Positions 14,928 through 15,085 of a DNA stretch of 15,085 nt are shown here, in pieces. Origin of the DNA: Magnetospira sp. (lineage in GTDB: Bacteria; Pseudomonadota; Alphaproteobacteria; Rhodospirillales; Magnetospiraceae). Where the stretch lies: assembly GCA_028277325.1 (NCBI GenBank), contig JANQGL010000469.1:1-15085 (forward strand), written 5' to 3'. Under the pieces are notes generated by a model. It did no database searches. It saw only the letters and a list, made by a program, of their open reading frames with translations, and had not been told where the DNA came from. The stretch's first letter is position 1. Each line of letters begins with the position of its first letter. Position numbers and translations under genes: made by a program.

Positions 14928-14960
14928 AAAAAAACGGCGCGTCCGTCGGGACGCGCCGTT
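14928..14960. terminator. Strong terminator after purU, canonical for the - strand
   Basis: Seven As (14928-14934) precede and merge with a perfect 12-base stem (14933-14944 with 14949-14960) closed by a GTCG tetraloop. For + strand transcripts the hairpin lacks a good U-run; read on the - strand it ends in a run of seven Us, a textbook intrinsic terminator. This suggests a convergent gene beyond the right edge, or a bidirectional terminator. Confidence 0.7.
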
Positions 14961-14982
14961 GTCCGTCGAGCCGGAATCCGGC

Positions 14983-15057
14983 GTTTATACCAAGCGGCGC
15001 GAGCGGTGACTCGCGGCGCCTGGGAGCCCGCAAGCGCGGGCCGGCGCTTGCGGCGCC
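14983..15057. repeat. Hairpin-rich intergenic sequence, probable interspersed repeat
   Basis: Beginning near TTTATACCAAGCGGCGC, this stretch contains a perfect ten-base stem (15028-15037 with 15044-15053), a smaller GCGAG/CTCGC hairpin just before it, and two copies of GGCGCC (15015-15020, 15052-15057). It looks like a non-coding structured repeat of the kind scattered in alphaproteobacterial genomes. No second copy is in the window, so the repeat status is inferred. No gene is recognisable from 14906 to the right edge. Confidence 0.35.
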
Positions 15058-15085
15058 GAAAGCCAAGGGTTCCGGAGGAACCCGC

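Noticed and set aside
1..15085. CRISPR array, tRNA, rRNA, insertion sequence or prophage genes
   Set aside because: No regularly spaced repeats, tRNA-like folds, transposase or phage motifs were seen anywhere in the window.

Overview
The window is a GC-rich, gene-dense bacterial chromosome segment. Protein resemblances (pyrophosphate-type phosphofructokinase, class II aldolase of the Calvin type, Tat-exported flavocytochrome c flavoprotein, DinG-like helicase with a degenerate N-terminus) point to a proteobacterium, most likely a Rhodospirillales-like alphaproteobacterium. The gene content suggests a sulfur-oxidising autotroph. This is inference from family resemblance; no rRNA or other taxonomic marker is present.

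Region 1 (1-5042, + strand) is a tight carbon-fixation operon: a GlpX-type fructose-1,6-bisphosphatase (5' end outside the window), a phosphoribulokinase of the class II (plant/cyanobacterial-like) type, transketolase, and a CbbA-type class II fructose-bisphosphate aldolase. Spacings are 46, 24 and 39 nt. A GC hairpin follows. RuBisCO is not in the window. The GlpX copy seems to lack a conserved metal-binding glutamate.

Region 2 (5043-9506, + strand) is a periplasmic c-type cytochrome cluster introduced by an AT-rich regulatory gap. It holds fccA (diheme cytochrome) and fccB (flavoprotein) of flavocytochrome c sulfide dehydrogenase, then, past a strong hairpin, a membrane-anchored NapC/NirT-like tetraheme cytochrome and an exported tetraheme cytochrome built from two tandem copies of a diheme unit. 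A plausible reading is that FccAB oxidises sulfide and the two tetraheme proteins form or extend an electron route to or from the membrane. That grouping is the most interesting candidate system here; only the FccAB part has an established function.

Region 3 (9482-12384, - strand) is a DinG/XPD-type iron-sulfur helicase, possibly translated from a leaderless mRNA, followed by an ATGA-overlapping 42-codon reading frame that resembles only the first strand of a response-regulator receiver domain. Region 4 (12385-14905, + strand) holds a divergently oriented pyrophosphate-dependent phosphofructokinase, which could serve as a reversible sugar-bisphosphate enzyme with the Calvin-cycle genes, and purU (formyltetrahydrofolate deformylase). 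The right end (14906-15085) carries a strong bidirectional-looking terminator and a hairpin-rich stretch that looks like an interspersed repeat.
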